This document shows, in pieces, positions 49,208-60,409 of a stretch of DNA of 64,000 nucleotides. How positions within the stretch are numbered: the first letter of the stretch is position 1; every line of letters begins with the position of its first letter. Source of the stretch: Cupriavidus sp. WGlv3. Lineage in GTDB: Bacteria > Pseudomonadota > Gammaproteobacteria > Burkholderiales > Burkholderiaceae. The stretch spans positions 124,001 through 188,000 of the forward strand of contig NZ_JALHRX010000001.1 in the NCBI RefSeq assembly GCF_023952475.1, given 5' to 3'. A program made the position numbers and the translations under genes. The notes beneath the pieces are model-generated. The model searched no databases. It had not been told where the DNA came from and saw only the letters and a program-made list of their open reading frames with translations.

Positions 49208-49501
49208 TCAGGCGGCGCCTTCGACCACGATCATATTCATCTTCGCCGCATGCTCGCGCGACTTGCGCGCGGCGCGGTAGGCCTCGCCGTCGTGGAAGGC
49301 CTTGGCGGCGTCATAGCTGGGGAATTTCAGCACCACCACGCGCGTCGGCGCCCAGTCGCCCTCGAGCGGCTCGGTCTTGCCGCCGCGCACCAGCACCTCG
49401 GCGCCATGGATCTGCATGGCCTTGCTCGAAAGCACCTTGTATTGCTCGTACTGCTGGGGGTCGGTCACGTCGACGTAGGCGATGATAAAGCCCGCGGCCA
49501 T
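49208..49501 (-). CDS. DUF1330 family protein
   Basis: A 97-residue dimeric alpha/beta-barrel (ferredoxin-like) protein. 'GFIIAYVDVTDPQQYEQYKVLSSKAMQIHGAEVLVRGGKTEPLEGDW' is the DUF1330 signature, and 'ERxVVLKFPS'-like strand follows ('TRVVVLKFPSYDAAKAFHDGEAY'). Function unknown. GGGAGA lies six bases before the ATG. It sits between kdsA and eno in the same orientation. Confidence 0.93.
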   Translation of the reverse strand: MAAGFIIAYVDVTDPQQYEQYKVLSSKAMQIHGAEVLVRGGKTEPLEGDWAPTRVVVLKFPSYDAAKAFHDGEAYRAARKSREHAAKMNMIVVEGAA

Positions 49502-49592
49502 GGAGAATCTCCCGATTTTTTGTATTGTCTTTCGATATGGTTTGTCACCGCCGGCATCCGTGACCGGCGCGGCGGCGACAAGCCGGGCTGGC

Positions 49593-50462
49593 TCAGGCGC
49601 AGGCCGGCCAGCCGAAGTTGTCTTCCAGGAAGCCGGCGCGCTTGACCAGCGTGTCGAGTTCCTTGAGCACGGACAGCAGTTCCTTCATGCGCGACAGCGG
49701 CACCGCGTTGGGGCCGTCGGACATGGCCTTGCTCGGATCCGGATGCGTCTCCATGAACAGGCCCGCGACGCCGGTGGCAACCGCGGCACGCGACAGCACC
49801 GGCACGAACTCGCGCTGGCCGCCGGAGCTGGTGCCCTGCCCGCCGGGCAGCTGCACCGAGTGGGTGGCGTCGAACACCACCGGGGCGCCGGTCTCGCGCA
49901 TGATCGCCAACGAGCGCATGTCCGACACCAGGTTGTTGTAGCCGAACGAAACGCCGCGCTCGCAGGCCATGAAGACGTCGTCGGGCAGACCGGCTTCGCG
50001 TGCGGCATCGCGCGCCTTGTCGATCACGTTCTTCATGTCGTGCGGCGCCAGGAACTGGCCCTTCTTGACATTCACCGGCTTGCCGCTCTGCGCGCAGGCA
50101 CGGATGAAATCGGTCTGGCGGCACAGGAACGCGGGCGTCTGCAGCACGTCGACCACGGCGGCGACGGGCTTGATCTCGTCGATCTCATGGATGTCGGTCA
50201 GCACCGGCACGCCGATCTCGCGCTTGACGTGGGCCAGGATCTCCAGGCCCTTCTCCATGCCAAGGCCGCGGAACGACTTGCCCGACGAGCGGTTGGCCTT
50301 GTCGAACGACGACTTGTAGATGAACGGGATGCCGAGCTCGGTGGTGATGGCCTTGAGCTCGCCCGCGGTATCCAGCGCCATCTGCTCGGACTCGATCACG
50401 CACGGACCGGCGATCAGGAAGAACGGCTGGTCGAGGCCGGCCTCGAATCCACAGAGTTTCAT
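49593..50462 (-). CDS. kdsA: 3-deoxy-8-phosphooctulonate synthase (KDO-8-P synthase)
   Basis: A 289-residue TIM-barrel enzyme that condenses PEP and arabinose-5-phosphate to KDO-8-P for the lipopolysaccharide core. Family motifs are '[24 protein letters not shown]', '[20 protein letters not shown]', 'TDIHEIDE' and '[23 protein letters not shown]'. Length fits the family. It is 27 bases downstream of pyrG. Confidence 0.97.
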   Translation of the reverse strand: MKLCGFEAGLDQPFFLIAGPCVIESEQMALDTAGELKAITTELGIPFIYKSSFDKANRSSGKSFRGLGMEKGLEILAHVKREIGVPVLTDIHEIDEIKPVAAVVDVLQTPAFLCRQTDFIRACAQSGKPVNVKKGQFLAPHDMKNVIDKARDAAREAGLPDDVFMACERGVSFGYNNLVSDMRSLAIMRETGAPVVFDATHSVQLPGGQGTSSGGQREFVPVLSRAAVATGVAGLFMETHPDPSKAMSDGPNAVPLSRMKELLSVLKELDTLVKRAGFLEDNFGWPACA

Positions 50463-50489
50463 GACTGTCTCTCCTGCTTGCGCCGGGCC

Positions 50490-52169
<1,680 letters not shown>

Positions 52170-52270
52170 TTATACATGAGAGCCCGTTCCCCGCCGACCC
52201 GGAAATTGTGACAGCAGCCCGTCCCCGGCGCGCCGCGCGCCCCGTTGGGGCGCATGCGCCGCACGCCCGC

Positions 52271-53077
52271 TCAGCGCCCCTGCTCGCGCATCGCGCCGAT
52301 CAGTTCGCGCACCAGTTGCGCGGTCTGCTGCGGCCGTTCCATCGGGTACAGGTGGCCGCCCTCGATAAAGCGCAGGTTGGGCCCGACCAGCCGCCGCGTC
52401 GCCCCCAGGCCGCACTGCCGCAACTCGCGCGAGCGCGTGCCGGCGACGAAGCCGACCGGCACCGGCGCGCCGCGCGCGACCTTGCGTCCGAGGCTGGTCG
52501 GCAGCGTGCGGTAGATCCAGTATTCGACCTCGCGGTCGAAGCGCAGCCGGCGCTCGCTGTCCTTGCCGGTGGGCTCGGTGCCGTGGATGGCATAGTCGCG
52601 TAGCACTTCCTGATCCCACACCGCGAAGTTGGGCTTGGCGCGGAAGTGTTCCCACACCGCCTCGGCGTCCGGCCAATGCGTGCGCCGGTTCCTGGTCACC
52701 GCCGCCGGGCCGGGCTTCTCATCGATGCCCAGCATCTGGGCGGTTTTCAACAGCGACGCGCGCCAGCCGGCGATGATCGGCGAGTCCAGCATGACCACGC
52801 CGCGCACCCGCTCCGGGCGGCGCAGTGCCGCCATCAGCGACAGGAAGCCGCCCAGCGAATGGCCCACCAGCCACACCGGCTGGCGGTACTGGCGGTCGAT
52901 GTCGCCCAGCAACTCTTCCACCAGGTGCGGCCAGCCGCGTGTCACCGGGAATTCCGGCTTGTGGCCGTAGCGGTCCACGGCGCGGAACTCGAACTCGCCG
53001 TCGAGTTCGCCGAACAGCTTGCGGTAGGTCGTTACCGGGAAGCCGTTGGCGTGGGAAAAATGGATGATCTCGCGCAT
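52271..53077 (-). CDS. Alpha/beta hydrolase downstream of Anbu
   Basis: A 268-residue soluble hydrolase. 'HFSHANGFPVTTYRKLFGEL' contains the oxyanion-hole segment; the nucleophile is Ser74 in 'VGHSLGGFLS', and the His is in 'FIEGGHLYPMERPQQ'. No signal peptide. Its ATG at 53077 lies 13 bases after the Anbu stop, so it is co-transcribed with the Anbu gene set. Substrate unknown; an ester or amide produced or cleared by that system is possible. Confidence 0.88.
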   Translation of the reverse strand: MREIIHFSHANGFPVTTYRKLFGELDGEFEFRAVDRYGHKPEFPVTRGWPHLVEELLGDIDRQYRQPVWLVGHSLGGFLSLMAALRRPERVRGVVMLDSPIIAGWRASLLKTAQMLGIDEKPGPAAVTRNRRTHWPDAEAVWEHFRAKPNFAVWDQEVLRDYAIHGTEPTGKDSERRLRFDREVEYWIYRTLPTSLGRKVARGAPVPVGFVAGTRSRELRQCGLGATRRLVGPNLRFIEGGHLYPMERPQQTAQLVRELIGAMREQGR

Positions 53078-53090
53078 ATCCGCCGTCGCC

Positions 53091-53912
53091 TCAGTCCGGC
53101 TTGCGCGGATGGACGCGCCTGGCCCGCACCGGCTGGGCCCAGCGGTCGGCCTCGCCGGAGCGCGCCAGCGAGAATTCCGCGGGCGCGGCCGGATCCCACT
53201 CCGGGTTATGGATCTCGCCGAAGACCTGGCGCAGGCGATGACCCCAGGTGTCGCGGATCATGCGGAAATAGGCGTTGCGCTCGTCGATATTGACAAAGCG
53301 GGTCACCTGCAGCGAATCGGCTTCATAGACCAGCAGGTCCAGCGGCAGGCCCACCGAGATATTCGACTTCAGCGTCGAATCCATCGAGATCAGCGCGCAC
53401 TTGGCCCCTTCCGCCAGCGGCAGCGACGGATGCACGACGCGGTCGACGATGGGCTTGCCGTACTTGGCCTCGCCGATCTGGAAGTAGCAGTTCTCGGGCG
53501 TGGCTTCGACGAAATTGCCAGCCGCGTAGATATTGAACAGCCGCACCCGCTCGCCGCGCACCTGGCCGCCGAAGACCAGGCTGACATTGAACTCGATGCC
53601 GGCGTCGCGCAGCGCGTGGGCGTCGCGCCGGTGCACCTGGCGCACCGCCTCGCCGACGATCGAGGCGGCCTCGAACATGTCGCGCGCGGTCCACAACGAA
53701 CGCTTCTCGTCATGGTCCTCGATCAGGATCTGGCGCACCGACTGGCTGATGGCCAGGTTGCCGGCGGTCATCAGCACCATCACCCGGTCGCCAGGCTCCT
53801 CGAACACGGTCATCTTGCGCGCGGTGGAGATGGCGTCTACCCCGGCATTGGTGCGGGAGTCGGACAGGAATACCAGGCCGGCATCCAGCCGCATGGCTAC
53901 ACAATACGTCAT
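53091..53912 (-). CDS. Anbu (betaproteobacterial proteasome homologue), 20S-like N-terminal nucleophile peptidase
   Basis: A 273-residue proteasome-fold protein. Removal of Met1 would expose Thr2 ('MTYCVAMRLD') as catalytic nucleophile, with Asp18 ('FLSDSRTNAG') and Lys33 ('STARKM') at the positions expected for proteasome-type hydrolases. Anbu forms open ring or helical assemblies unlike the 20S barrel. A tail of about 40 residues, rich in Arg and Pro ('ARRVHPRKPD'), ends the protein. ATG 53912 is required for Thr to be residue 2. It follows the transglutaminase, alpha-E and ATP-grasp genes in one operon. Confidence 0.93.
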   Translation of the reverse strand: MTYCVAMRLDAGLVFLSDSRTNAGVDAISTARKMTVFEEPGDRVMVLMTAGNLAISQSVRQILIEDHDEKRSLWTARDMFEAASIVGEAVRQVHRRDAHALRDAGIEFNVSLVFGGQVRGERVRLFNIYAAGNFVEATPENCYFQIGEAKYGKPIVDRVVHPSLPLAEGAKCALISMDSTLKSNISVGLPLDLLVYEADSLQVTRFVNIDERNAYFRMIRDTWGHRLRQVFGEIHNPEWDPAAPAEFSLARSGEADRWAQPVRARRVHPRKPD

Positions 53913-54026
53913 GGTTTGTCTTGATGTTCTTGGTGGCGGCCGGCATGGGCCGGCAGTGGCCTGCATCACTCTGGATTCTAGCGCCCGTGCACCGGCACCG
54001 CGCCACGTCTGGAAGCAAGCACCTAA

Positions 54027-54866
54027 TCAGTTAGAAAGTGGCGTGATTGTTACATTGACTTCCAGCGTCTCGCCGGCGCCGCCGTCCAGAATGCCCCGCA
54101 CTGGTGCCGCCGACGCGTAATCGCGCCCCACCGCCAGCCGGATATGGCGCTCGTCGGTCAGGCAGCCGTGCGTGATGTCGATGCTGCACCAGATTTCGCC
54201 GGCCGGGTCCAGGCATATGTCGGCCCAGGCATGGCTGGCCAGTTCAGTGGCGGCCGGGTCGTAGAAATATCCGCTGACATAGCGCGCCGGGATGCCCAGC
54301 GCCCGGCACGCCGCCACCATCACCTGCGCCTGGTCCTGGCACACTCCGCTGCCCAGCGCGAAGGCCTCCGCCGCCGAAGTGCCGACATCGGTGGTGTTGG
54401 GCTTGTAGCGCACGCGCTCGCCGATGCCGCGCGCCAGCGCCAGCAGCGCATCGATATCATGCCCGGCCGCCAGGAATGGCGCGGCAAACGCCCGCATCGG
54501 CGCCGGCGCCGAGGTCAGCGGCGTGCTGCCGAGGAAGTACAGCGGCGAGACCCGCGCCTCGCCGTCCGGCGGCGCATCGCAGAACGCATGGTGCCCGTCG
54601 CGGTCGAGCTCGCCATGCGGCGGCAGCACTTCAACCTCGCCGCTGGCTTCGATGGCGATGGTGCTGGCGGGCCCGGCCACCGTGAAGTTGTGCACGATGT
54701 TGCCGAAGCCGTCGCGCGCCGCCGACGGGTTGCCGGGCGTCGACAGCTGCCAGTAGTCCACGGTCTGCAGCGGGCCCGAGCGCGGCTGCAGACGCACTTC
54801 GTGCACGCTGCGCCGCACCGGTTCGGTGTAGCGGTAGACGGTATGGTGGTGGATCTTGTATTTCAC
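54027..54866 (-). CDS. Transglutaminase-like (Cys protease fold) protein of the Anbu operon, GTG start
   Basis: A 279-residue bacterial transglutaminase-like protein of the COG1305 type. A beta-rich N-terminal domain ('KIHHHTVYRYTEPVRRSVHEVRLQPRS') precedes the core with Cys176 ('GSGVCQDQAQVMVAACRALGI'), His212 ('ASHAWADI') and Asp230 ('SIDITHG'), a full catalytic triad. Family members are thought to hydrolyse or form peptide-type bonds. GTG 54866 begins the conserved MKYKIHHHT; GTG 54890 is an alternative. No signal peptide, so it acts in the cytoplasm with its neighbours. Confidence 0.92.
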   Translation of the reverse strand: MKYKIHHHTVYRYTEPVRRSVHEVRLQPRSGPLQTVDYWQLSTPGNPSAARDGFGNIVHNFTVAGPASTIAIEASGEVEVLPPHGELDRDGHHAFCDAPPDGEARVSPLYFLGSTPLTSAPAPMRAFAAPFLAAGHDIDALLALARGIGERVRYKPNTTDVGTSAAEAFALGSGVCQDQAQVMVAACRALGIPARYVSGYFYDPAATELASHAWADICLDPAGEIWCSIDITHGCLTDERHIRLAVGRDYASAAPVRGILDGGAGETLEVNVTITPLSN

Positions 54867-54912
54867 GGTATCAGGGCGCGGCGGCGGCACGGGGGACTGC
54901 CGGCGGCCCGGC

Positions 54913-55884
54913 TCAGGCTGCCTGCAACGGCACCAGGAAGTCCCGGCTGATGCCGTTGCCGAGGTCGCCGATGCGCTCCAGGAAGCTGGTCAGGTACGCA
55001 TGCAGGCCGACGGCAAAGATATCGTCGATGCGCGCGTACTTCAGGTCGGCGTGGAGTTTACCAGCCTGCCGCTCGGTTTCCGCCGAATGCTGGTTGCGCA
55101 CCGTATGCAGGATGGCCACCACCTCGTCCATGCTCGACACCAGCGAACGCGGCATGTCCGGGCGCAGAATCAACAGTTCGGCCACGCGCTGCGGCGTGAT
55201 CACCGCGCGATAGACCTTGCGGTAGACCTCGAAGCCCGACACCGAGCGCAGGATCGCCGCCCAGTGGTAGAAATCGTTGTGGGCGCCCTGGTCGGGATTG
55301 GCCTCGCGCTCCTCGCCCTCCCGGCCGTTAGACGCCTGGAACTTGACGTCGAGAATGCGCGCGGTATTGTCGGCGCGCTCCAGGAAGGTGCCCAGGCGCA
55401 TGAAGTGGAAGGCATCGTCCTTGAGCATGGTGCCGAACTGCACCCCGCGCGCCAGGTGCGAGCGGAACTTGACCCATTCGAAGAAGCGCGCCGGATCTTC
55501 CTTCAGCACGCCATCGGCAATCAGGCGCTGCACCTCCAGCCAGGTGGTGTTGACGGTTTCCCAGACCTCGGTGGTGAGCGAGCCGCGCACCGCGCGCGCG
55601 TTCTCGCGCGCCGCGCGCAGGCAACTCATGATCGACGAGGCATTGGTCATGTCGCGCACCATGAAGTCGATCACGTCGTCGCGCGACAGCAGGCCGTACT
55701 TGTGGTCGAAGACCTCGGTCAGCTCAGAGATATCGAGCATGGCCCACCAGCCCTGCTCGGCCACTTCGGCCGACTGCGGCAGCAGCGAGGTCTGGTAGTT
55801 GACGTCGAGCATGCGCGCGGTATTCTCCGCGCGCTCGGTGTAGCGGGCCATCCAGAACAGGTGGTCGGCGGTGCGGCTCAGCAT
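54913..55884 (-). CDS. Alpha-E domain protein of the Anbu operon
   Basis: A 323-residue all-helical protein of the alpha-E (COG2307) family. It begins 'MLSRTADHLFWMARYTERAENTARMLDVNYQ' and repeats a related 'HFMRLGTFLERADNTARILDVKFQ' in the second half, suggesting an internal duplication with conserved Glu-Arg-Ala-(E/D)-Asn-Thr-Ala-Arg segments. Its activity is not established; it always accompanies the circularly permuted ATP-grasp protein. It lies 22 bases after the ATP-grasp stop and 46 bases before the transglutaminase start. Confidence 0.92.
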   Translation of the reverse strand: MLSRTADHLFWMARYTERAENTARMLDVNYQTSLLPQSAEVAEQGWWAMLDISELTEVFDHKYGLLSRDDVIDFMVRDMTNASSIMSCLRAARENARAVRGSLTTEVWETVNTTWLEVQRLIADGVLKEDPARFFEWVKFRSHLARGVQFGTMLKDDAFHFMRLGTFLERADNTARILDVKFQASNGREGEEREANPDQGAHNDFYHWAAILRSVSGFEVYRKVYRAVITPQRVAELLILRPDMPRSLVSSMDEVVAILHTVRNQHSAETERQAGKLHADLKYARIDDIFAVGLHAYLTSFLERIGDLGNGISRDFLVPLQAA

Positions 55885-55906
55885 GCGGGCTCTCCCGAAT
55901 CGGCGT

Positions 55907-57382
55907 TCATCGTTCCAGCACCCAGGTGTCCTTGGTGCCGCCACCCTGCGAGGAATTCACCACCAGCGAGCCCTCGCGCAGCGCCACGCGCGTCAGCCCG
56001 CCCGGCACCATGCGCACCTCCTTGCCCGACAGCACGAACGGGCGCAGGTCGATATGGCGCGGCGCGATACCGGCGTCGACATAGGTCGGGCAGGTCGACA
56101 GCGCCAGCGTGGGCTGTGCGATGTACTGCTCCGGCCTGGAGCGGACCACCTCGCGGAAGGCATCGATCTCGGCGCGCGTCGCTGCCGGCCCGACCAGCAT
56201 GCCGTAGCCGCCGGCGCCGTGGGTTTCCTTGACCACCAGTTCGGACATATGGTCGAGCACGTACTGCAGGTCCTCGGCGCGCCGGCACATATAGGTCGGC
56301 ACGTTGCTCAGGATGGCCTCTTCACCCAGGTAGAAGCGGATCATGTCCGGCACATACGGATAGATCGACTTGTCGTCGGCGACGCCGGTGCCGATCGCAT
56401 TGCAGATGGTCACGTTGCCGGCGCGGTAGACCGACAGCAGGCCCGCGGCGCCGAGCGCGGAATCGGGGCGGAACGCGAGCGGGTCGAGGAAGTCATCGTC
56501 GACGCGCCGGTAGATCACGTCGATGCGTTGCGGGCCCTGCGTGGTGCGCATGAACAGGTGGTTGTCCTCGACGAAGAGATCGCTGCCTTCGACCAGCTCC
56601 ACCCCCATCTGCTGCGCCAGGAAGGCGTGCTCGAAGTACGCCGAGTTGTACATGCCCGGCGTCAGCACCACCACGGTGGGATCGGCGATCGCCTGCGGCG
56701 AGACCCCGCGCAGCATGTCGAGCAGCAGGTCGGGATAGTGCGCCACCGGCGCCACGCGGTTGCGCGCGAACAGGTCCGGGAACAAGCGCATCATCATCTT
56801 GCGGTTCTCGAGCATGTACGACACGCCGGACGGGACGCGCAGGTTGTCTTCCAGCACGTAGAACTCGCCCTCGCCGGCACGCACCACGTCGATGCCGGCG
56901 ACATGCGCATAGACGTCGTGCGGCACGTTGACGCCCAGCATCTCGGGCCGGTACTGGGCGTTGTTGTAGATCTGGTCGGGCGGGATCACGCCGGCGCGGA
57001 TGATGTCCTGGCCGTGGTAGATATCGTGGATAAAGCGGTTCAGCGCGGCCACGCGCTGGCGCAGACCCTTTTCCAGCAGCGCCCATTCGCTCGCCGGGAA
57101 TATGCGCGGGACCACGTCGAACGGAATGGTGCGCTCGGTGCCGCTGTTGGCTTCGTCCTTGTCGCCGTAGACGGCAAAGGTGATGCCCACGCGCCGGAAC
57201 ACCAGGTCGGCCTCGGCGCGCTTGTTGGCCATGGTGCTTTCGGTCTGCCGCCCCAGCCATTCGGCGAAATGCCGGTAGTGCGGGCGTACCGCCCCTTCAG
57301 GCAAGGCCTGTCCCGCATGGATCAGCGCCGGCGCACTGCCGTCGCGCCAGTCCAGCATCTCGTCGAAGTACCGCGCCGCCAT
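55907..57382 (-). CDS. Circularly permuted type 2 ATP-grasp protein of the Anbu operon
   Basis: A 491-residue member of the COG2308 family. ATP-grasp ligases join a carboxylate to an amine via an acyl phosphate; here the lobes are circularly permuted. Conserved segments include 'FRRVGITFAVYGDKDEANSGTERTIPFDVVPRI', 'YVLEDNLRVPSGVSYMLENR', 'ELVEGSDLFVEDNHLFMRT', 'NAIGTGVADDKSIYPYVPDMIRFYLGEE', 'VVKETHGAGGYGMLVGP' and 'SSQGGGTKDTWVL'. It is predicted to make a peptide or peptide tag. GGAGGAG precedes the ATG. First gene of the operon. Confidence 0.94.
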   Translation of the reverse strand: MAARYFDEMLDWRDGSAPALIHAGQALPEGAVRPHYRHFAEWLGRQTESTMANKRAEADLVFRRVGITFAVYGDKDEANSGTERTIPFDVVPRIFPASEWALLEKGLRQRVAALNRFIHDIYHGQDIIRAGVIPPDQIYNNAQYRPEMLGVNVPHDVYAHVAGIDVVRAGEGEFYVLEDNLRVPSGVSYMLENRKMMMRLFPDLFARNRVAPVAHYPDLLLDMLRGVSPQAIADPTVVVLTPGMYNSAYFEHAFLAQQMGVELVEGSDLFVEDNHLFMRTTQGPQRIDVIYRRVDDDFLDPLAFRPDSALGAAGLLSVYRAGNVTICNAIGTGVADDKSIYPYVPDMIRFYLGEEAILSNVPTYMCRRAEDLQYVLDHMSELVVKETHGAGGYGMLVGPAATRAEIDAFREVVRSRPEQYIAQPTLALSTCPTYVDAGIAPRHIDLRPFVLSGKEVRMVPGGLTRVALREGSLVVNSSQGGGTKDTWVLER

Positions 57383-57510
57383 GATGGCCGCTCCTCCATG
57401 TCGCGGGCGCCGCTGCCGGCCGCCCTGGTTGCCCTGGCTGTCTTGCCCTGCCGCGCGGCCGCGCCGGTTGGCGCAAGCCGCGGTGATGCCGTCGAGTCAC
57501 CGGCCCTTCC

Positions 57511-57538
57511 AGCATACCCGTGCCGGCGAAAGCCGCAA
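57511..57538 (-). promoter_or_regulatory. Possible promoter of the Anbu operon
   Basis: On the minus strand TTGCGG (57533-57538) and TATGCT (57511-57516) are separated by 16 bp. The leader would be about 120 bases. It is the best sigma-70-like match in the gap. Confidence 0.45.
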
Positions 57539-57621
57539 GGTGGCCGACGGGCCGCCCGTGCCACCGCTCCCGCGCCGCATCGGCACCGAAACCAGGCTAG
57601 CAAGATGCCTGCCAGCGCACG

Positions 57622-57652
57622 CAAAAACGGCCGCCGGCGAGGCCGGCAGCCG
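57622..57652 (-). terminator. Rho-independent terminator of edd-gntK
   Basis: On the minus strand CGGCTGCCGGC pairs with GCCGGCGGCCG (one mismatch) around a CTC loop and is followed by TTTTTG. It lies about 70 bases after the gntK stop. Confidence 0.85.
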
Positions 57653-57724
57653 TGGTTGCGAACCATGGAAAAAGCGGGATGCTCGCCCTGGACCATGCCC
57701 CTCCGTGGGCACGTTGGCGCAAGG

Positions 57725-58231
57725 TCAGCGCGCCGCGCCTGCCCCCTGCCGCACGGTGGCCTGCAGGATGGTGTCGACCAGCGCTTCGGGTGACTGGCGG
57801 ATATCGAGCGCCAGCGCGTCGCCGGGTTCTTCGAGCGTATTGAACTGGCTTTGCAGCAGCTCGGGGTTGAAGAAATGCTCGGTGCGCGCGGACAGGCGCT
57901 GGCCGATCAGTTCGGCATCCCCCTTCATGAACACGAAGGTCACGCCGCCGTCGGGCGGAGTCAGGCGGTCGCGGTAGGCCTGGCGCAGCGCCGAGCAGGT
58001 GAACACATGGGTGCGGCCTTCGGCTCGGGCGGTGTCGATGGCCGCGCGCATCGCCGCCAGCCAGGGCCAGCGGTCATCGTCGGTCAGCGGGATGCCGGCG
58101 TGCATCTTGGCCTTGTTGGCGTCGCTGTGGAAGTCGTCGGCGTCATGGAAGCCGCAGCCCAGCCGCTGCGCCAGCAGCTGGCCGACCGTGGTCTTGCCGC
58201 TGCCGGAAACGCCCATCAGGATATAGATCAT
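57725..58231 (-). CDS. gntK: Gluconokinase
   Basis: A 168-residue P-loop kinase that phosphorylates gluconate to 6-phosphogluconate, the substrate of Edd. Walker A is 'GVSGSGKTT' (7-15). '[31 protein letters not shown]' is the gluconokinase signature. '[23 protein letters not shown]' is conserved near the end. GGAG lies five bases before ATG 58231. It is 70 bases downstream of edd and probably in the same HexR-controlled unit. Confidence 0.95.
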   Translation of the reverse strand: MIYILMGVSGSGKTTVGQLLAQRLGCGFHDADDFHSDANKAKMHAGIPLTDDDRWPWLAAMRAAIDTARAEGRTHVFTCSALRQAYRDRLTPPDGGVTFVFMKGDAELIGQRLSARTEHFFNPELLQSQFNTLEEPGDALALDIRQSPEALVDTILQATVRQGAGAAR

Positions 58232-58301
58232 GTCTGCTCCGTCGGTCTTGGTATCGGATGGTGGGACCATCCTTGTCGGTTGATTGCCTGTCCTGGTCCG
58301 G

Positions 58302-60194
58302 TTATTGTGCGACGGATCGCAACTCGGCGGTACGGCCGTCGGCGCCGGCCGCTGCGGCATCCAGTTCGGACAGGTCGAGTGCGCTGCCGCCCTCTTCCGC
58401 GACCCGTGCGTGGCGCCGGAACAGGCCGAACAGGCCGCGCCCCAGGCTGAACTGCGCGAACGGATCGGCAGGCGCGCGTGCCGGCGCCCGCGCCGCGAAT
58501 TCGGCCTCGTCGCCCAGCCATTGCAGCGTGCCGGCGACGGCGTCGACGCGGATGCGATCGCCATCACGCACGCGCGCCAGCGCGCCGCCTGCCAGCGCCT
58601 CGGGGCCGACGTGGATCACCGCCGGCACCTTGCCCGAGGCGCCGGACATGCGCCCGTCGGTCACCAGCGCCACCTTGTGGCCGCCGTCCTGCAGCGCGCC
58701 CAGCACCGGGGTCAGCCGGTGCAGCTCCGGCATGCCGTTGGCATTCGGCCCCTGGAAACGCACCACCGCGATCAGGTCGCCTCCCAGTTCGCCAGCGTCG
58801 AACGCCGCCTGCAGCGCCTCCTGCGAATCGAACACCCGCACCGGGGCCTCGACCACACGGTGCTCGGGCGCCACGGCCGACACCTTGATCACGCCGCGAC
58901 CCAGGTTGCCCTGCATCAGCCGCAGGCCGCCCTCGGCGGAGAACGGCGCGGCGGCCGTCGCCAGCACCTGCGGGTCGCCGCTCCGCGCGGCGCCGTCGCG
59001 CCAGTGCAGCACGCCGTCCGTCATCACCGGTTCCTGCGCGTAACGGGCCAGGCCCGGGCCCGCCACGGTCTGCACGTCCTCGTGCAGCAGGCCGGCCTGC
59101 AGCAGCTCGCGGATCACGAAGCCGGCGCCGCCGGCGGCATGGAAGTGGTTCACATCGGCCGAGCCATTGGGATAGACGCGCGCCAGCAGCGGCGTGATGC
59201 GCGACAGCAGGTCGAAATCGTTCCAGTCGATGACGATGCCGGCGGCGCGCGCCATCGCCACCAGGTGGATGGTGTGGTTAGTCGAGCCGCCCGTGGCCAG
59301 CAGGCCGACCATGGCATTGGCGATGGCGCGTTCGTCGACGATGCGCGCCAGTGGCAGGTAGTGATCGCCGCGCGCGCGCAGCGCAATCGCGCGCTGCGCC
59401 GCCGCGGCCGTCAGCGCATCGCGCAGGCCGCTGTCGGGGTGGACGAAGGCCGCGCCCGGCAGGTGCAGGCCCATGATTTCCATCAGGAACTGGTTGCTGT
59501 TGGCGGTGCCGTAGAAGGTGCAGGTGCCGGCGCCGTGATAGGCCTGGCATTCGGCTTCCAGCAGCGCATCGCGCCCGACCTGCCCGGTGGCGTAGAGCTG
59601 GCGCACGCGCGCCTTTTCCTTGTTGGGCAGCCCGCTGGCCATCGGGCCCGCGGGCACGAACACCATCGGCAGGTGGCCGAACTGCAGCGCGCCCATCAGC
59701 AGGCCCGGCACGATCTTGTCGCACACCCCCAGCATCAGCGCCGCATCGAAGGTGTTGTGCGACAGCGCCACCGCGGTGCCCATGGCAATCGCATCGCGCG
59801 AGAACAGCGACAGCTCCATGCCGGCGTTGCCCTGCGTGATGCCGTCGCACATCGCCGGCACCCCGCCCGCCACCTGCGCCACCGCGCCGACCGCGCGCGC
59901 GGCCTCGCGGATCACGGCGGGATAGCGCTCGTAGGGCTGGTGCGCCGACAGCATGTCGTTGTACGAGGTCACGATGCCCAGGTTGGGCGCATGCTCGACG
60001 CGCAGCTTCAGCTTGTCGCTGGCCGGCAGCGCGGCAAAGCCGTGCGCCAGGTTGGCGCAGGACATGCCGTGCAGCGGCCCCAGCTCCGCCTGCGCTCGGT
60101 CGCAGCGGGCAAGGTAGGCGGCACGGCTGGCGCGGCTGCGCGCAACGATGCGGTCGGTAACGGCCTGAAGCTCGGCATGGACGGCGGAAGGCAT
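58302..60194 (-). CDS. edd: Phosphogluconate dehydratase
   Basis: A 630-residue iron-sulphur dehydratase of the IlvD/Edd family. It converts 6-phosphogluconate to KDPG, the first dedicated step of the Entner-Doudoroff pathway. Cluster Cys lie in '[12 protein letters not shown]' and 'GVCDKIVPG', with '[25 protein letters not shown]'. '[22 protein letters not shown]' is the C-terminal signature. AAGGA lies about ten bases before ATG 60194. The partner aldolase gene eda is not next to it. A HexR-type palindrome and TATAAT -10 are upstream. Confidence 0.96.
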   Translation of the reverse strand: MPSAVHAELQAVTDRIVARSRASRAAYLARCDRAQAELGPLHGMSCANLAHGFAALPASDKLKLRVEHAPNLGIVTSYNDMLSAHQPYERYPAVIREAARAVGAVAQVAGGVPAMCDGITQGNAGMELSLFSRDAIAMGTAVALSHNTFDAALMLGVCDKIVPGLLMGALQFGHLPMVFVPAGPMASGLPNKEKARVRQLYATGQVGRDALLEAECQAYHGAGTCTFYGTANSNQFLMEIMGLHLPGAAFVHPDSGLRDALTAAAAQRAIALRARGDHYLPLARIVDERAIANAMVGLLATGGSTNHTIHLVAMARAAGIVIDWNDFDLLSRITPLLARVYPNGSADVNHFHAAGGAGFVIRELLQAGLLHEDVQTVAGPGLARYAQEPVMTDGVLHWRDGAARSGDPQVLATAAAPFSAEGGLRLMQGNLGRGVIKVSAVAPEHRVVEAPVRVFDSQEALQAAFDAGELGGDLIAVVRFQGPNANGMPELHRLTPVLGALQDGGHKVALVTDGRMSGASGKVPAVIHVGPEALAGGALARVRDGDRIRVDAVAGTLQWLGDEAEFAARAPARAPADPFAQFSLGRGLFGLFRRHARVAEEGGSALDLSELDAAAAGADGRTAELRSVAQ

Positions 60195-60257
60195 GGCGTG
60201 ACGGTCCTTGTGGGCGGAATGAGGCGTAGCGAGGGGCGCCGCAGCGCCGCTATCGTC

Positions 60258-60272
60258 TGTAGATTTTCTACA
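60258..60272. promoter_or_regulatory. HexR operator at the edd promoter
   Basis: TGTAGATTTTCTACA matches the HexR half sites TGTAR...YTACA. With its flanks it is a 17-bp perfect inverted repeat (seven-base arms). It lies just downstream of the edd -10, over or next to the transcription start, a repressing position. Confidence 0.8.
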
Positions 60273-60283
60273 GATTGGCCGCC

Positions 60284-60289
60284 ATTATA
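60284..60289 (-). promoter_or_regulatory. -10 element of the edd-gntK promoter
   Basis: A perfect TATAAT on the minus strand, 90 bases before the edd ATG. The -35 is only a partial match (TCGACG at 16-bp spacing). Confidence 0.65.
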
Positions 60290-60409
60290 CCCAGCGCCTG
60301 CCGCCCGTCGACCCGCAAGCGTAGCAAAATCACGCAGAAAATTCTGTAATCAGGACAAACCCGGAGAGCCAGCCTGGCCTCATCTCAGGCAAGATTCGGC
60401 GCCAATCGA

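Larger units (their letters stand above)
57383..57724. other. 342-bp intergenic region upstream of the Anbu operon
   Basis: This stretch holds the gntK terminator (57622-57652) and a possible promoter for the Anbu operon (57511-57538). A plus-strand frame beginning at 57397 opens with a signal-peptide-like stretch but soon becomes Arg-rich and antisense to gntK; I do not accept it as a gene. No other feature is seen. Confidence 0.6.

Noticed and set aside
57397-57793. Plus-strand frame with a signal-peptide-like start upstream of the Anbu operon
   Set aside because: After about 25 residues it becomes Arg-rich and then runs antisense into gntK and its terminator. It would overlap the likely Anbu promoter. 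No ribosome site precedes it.
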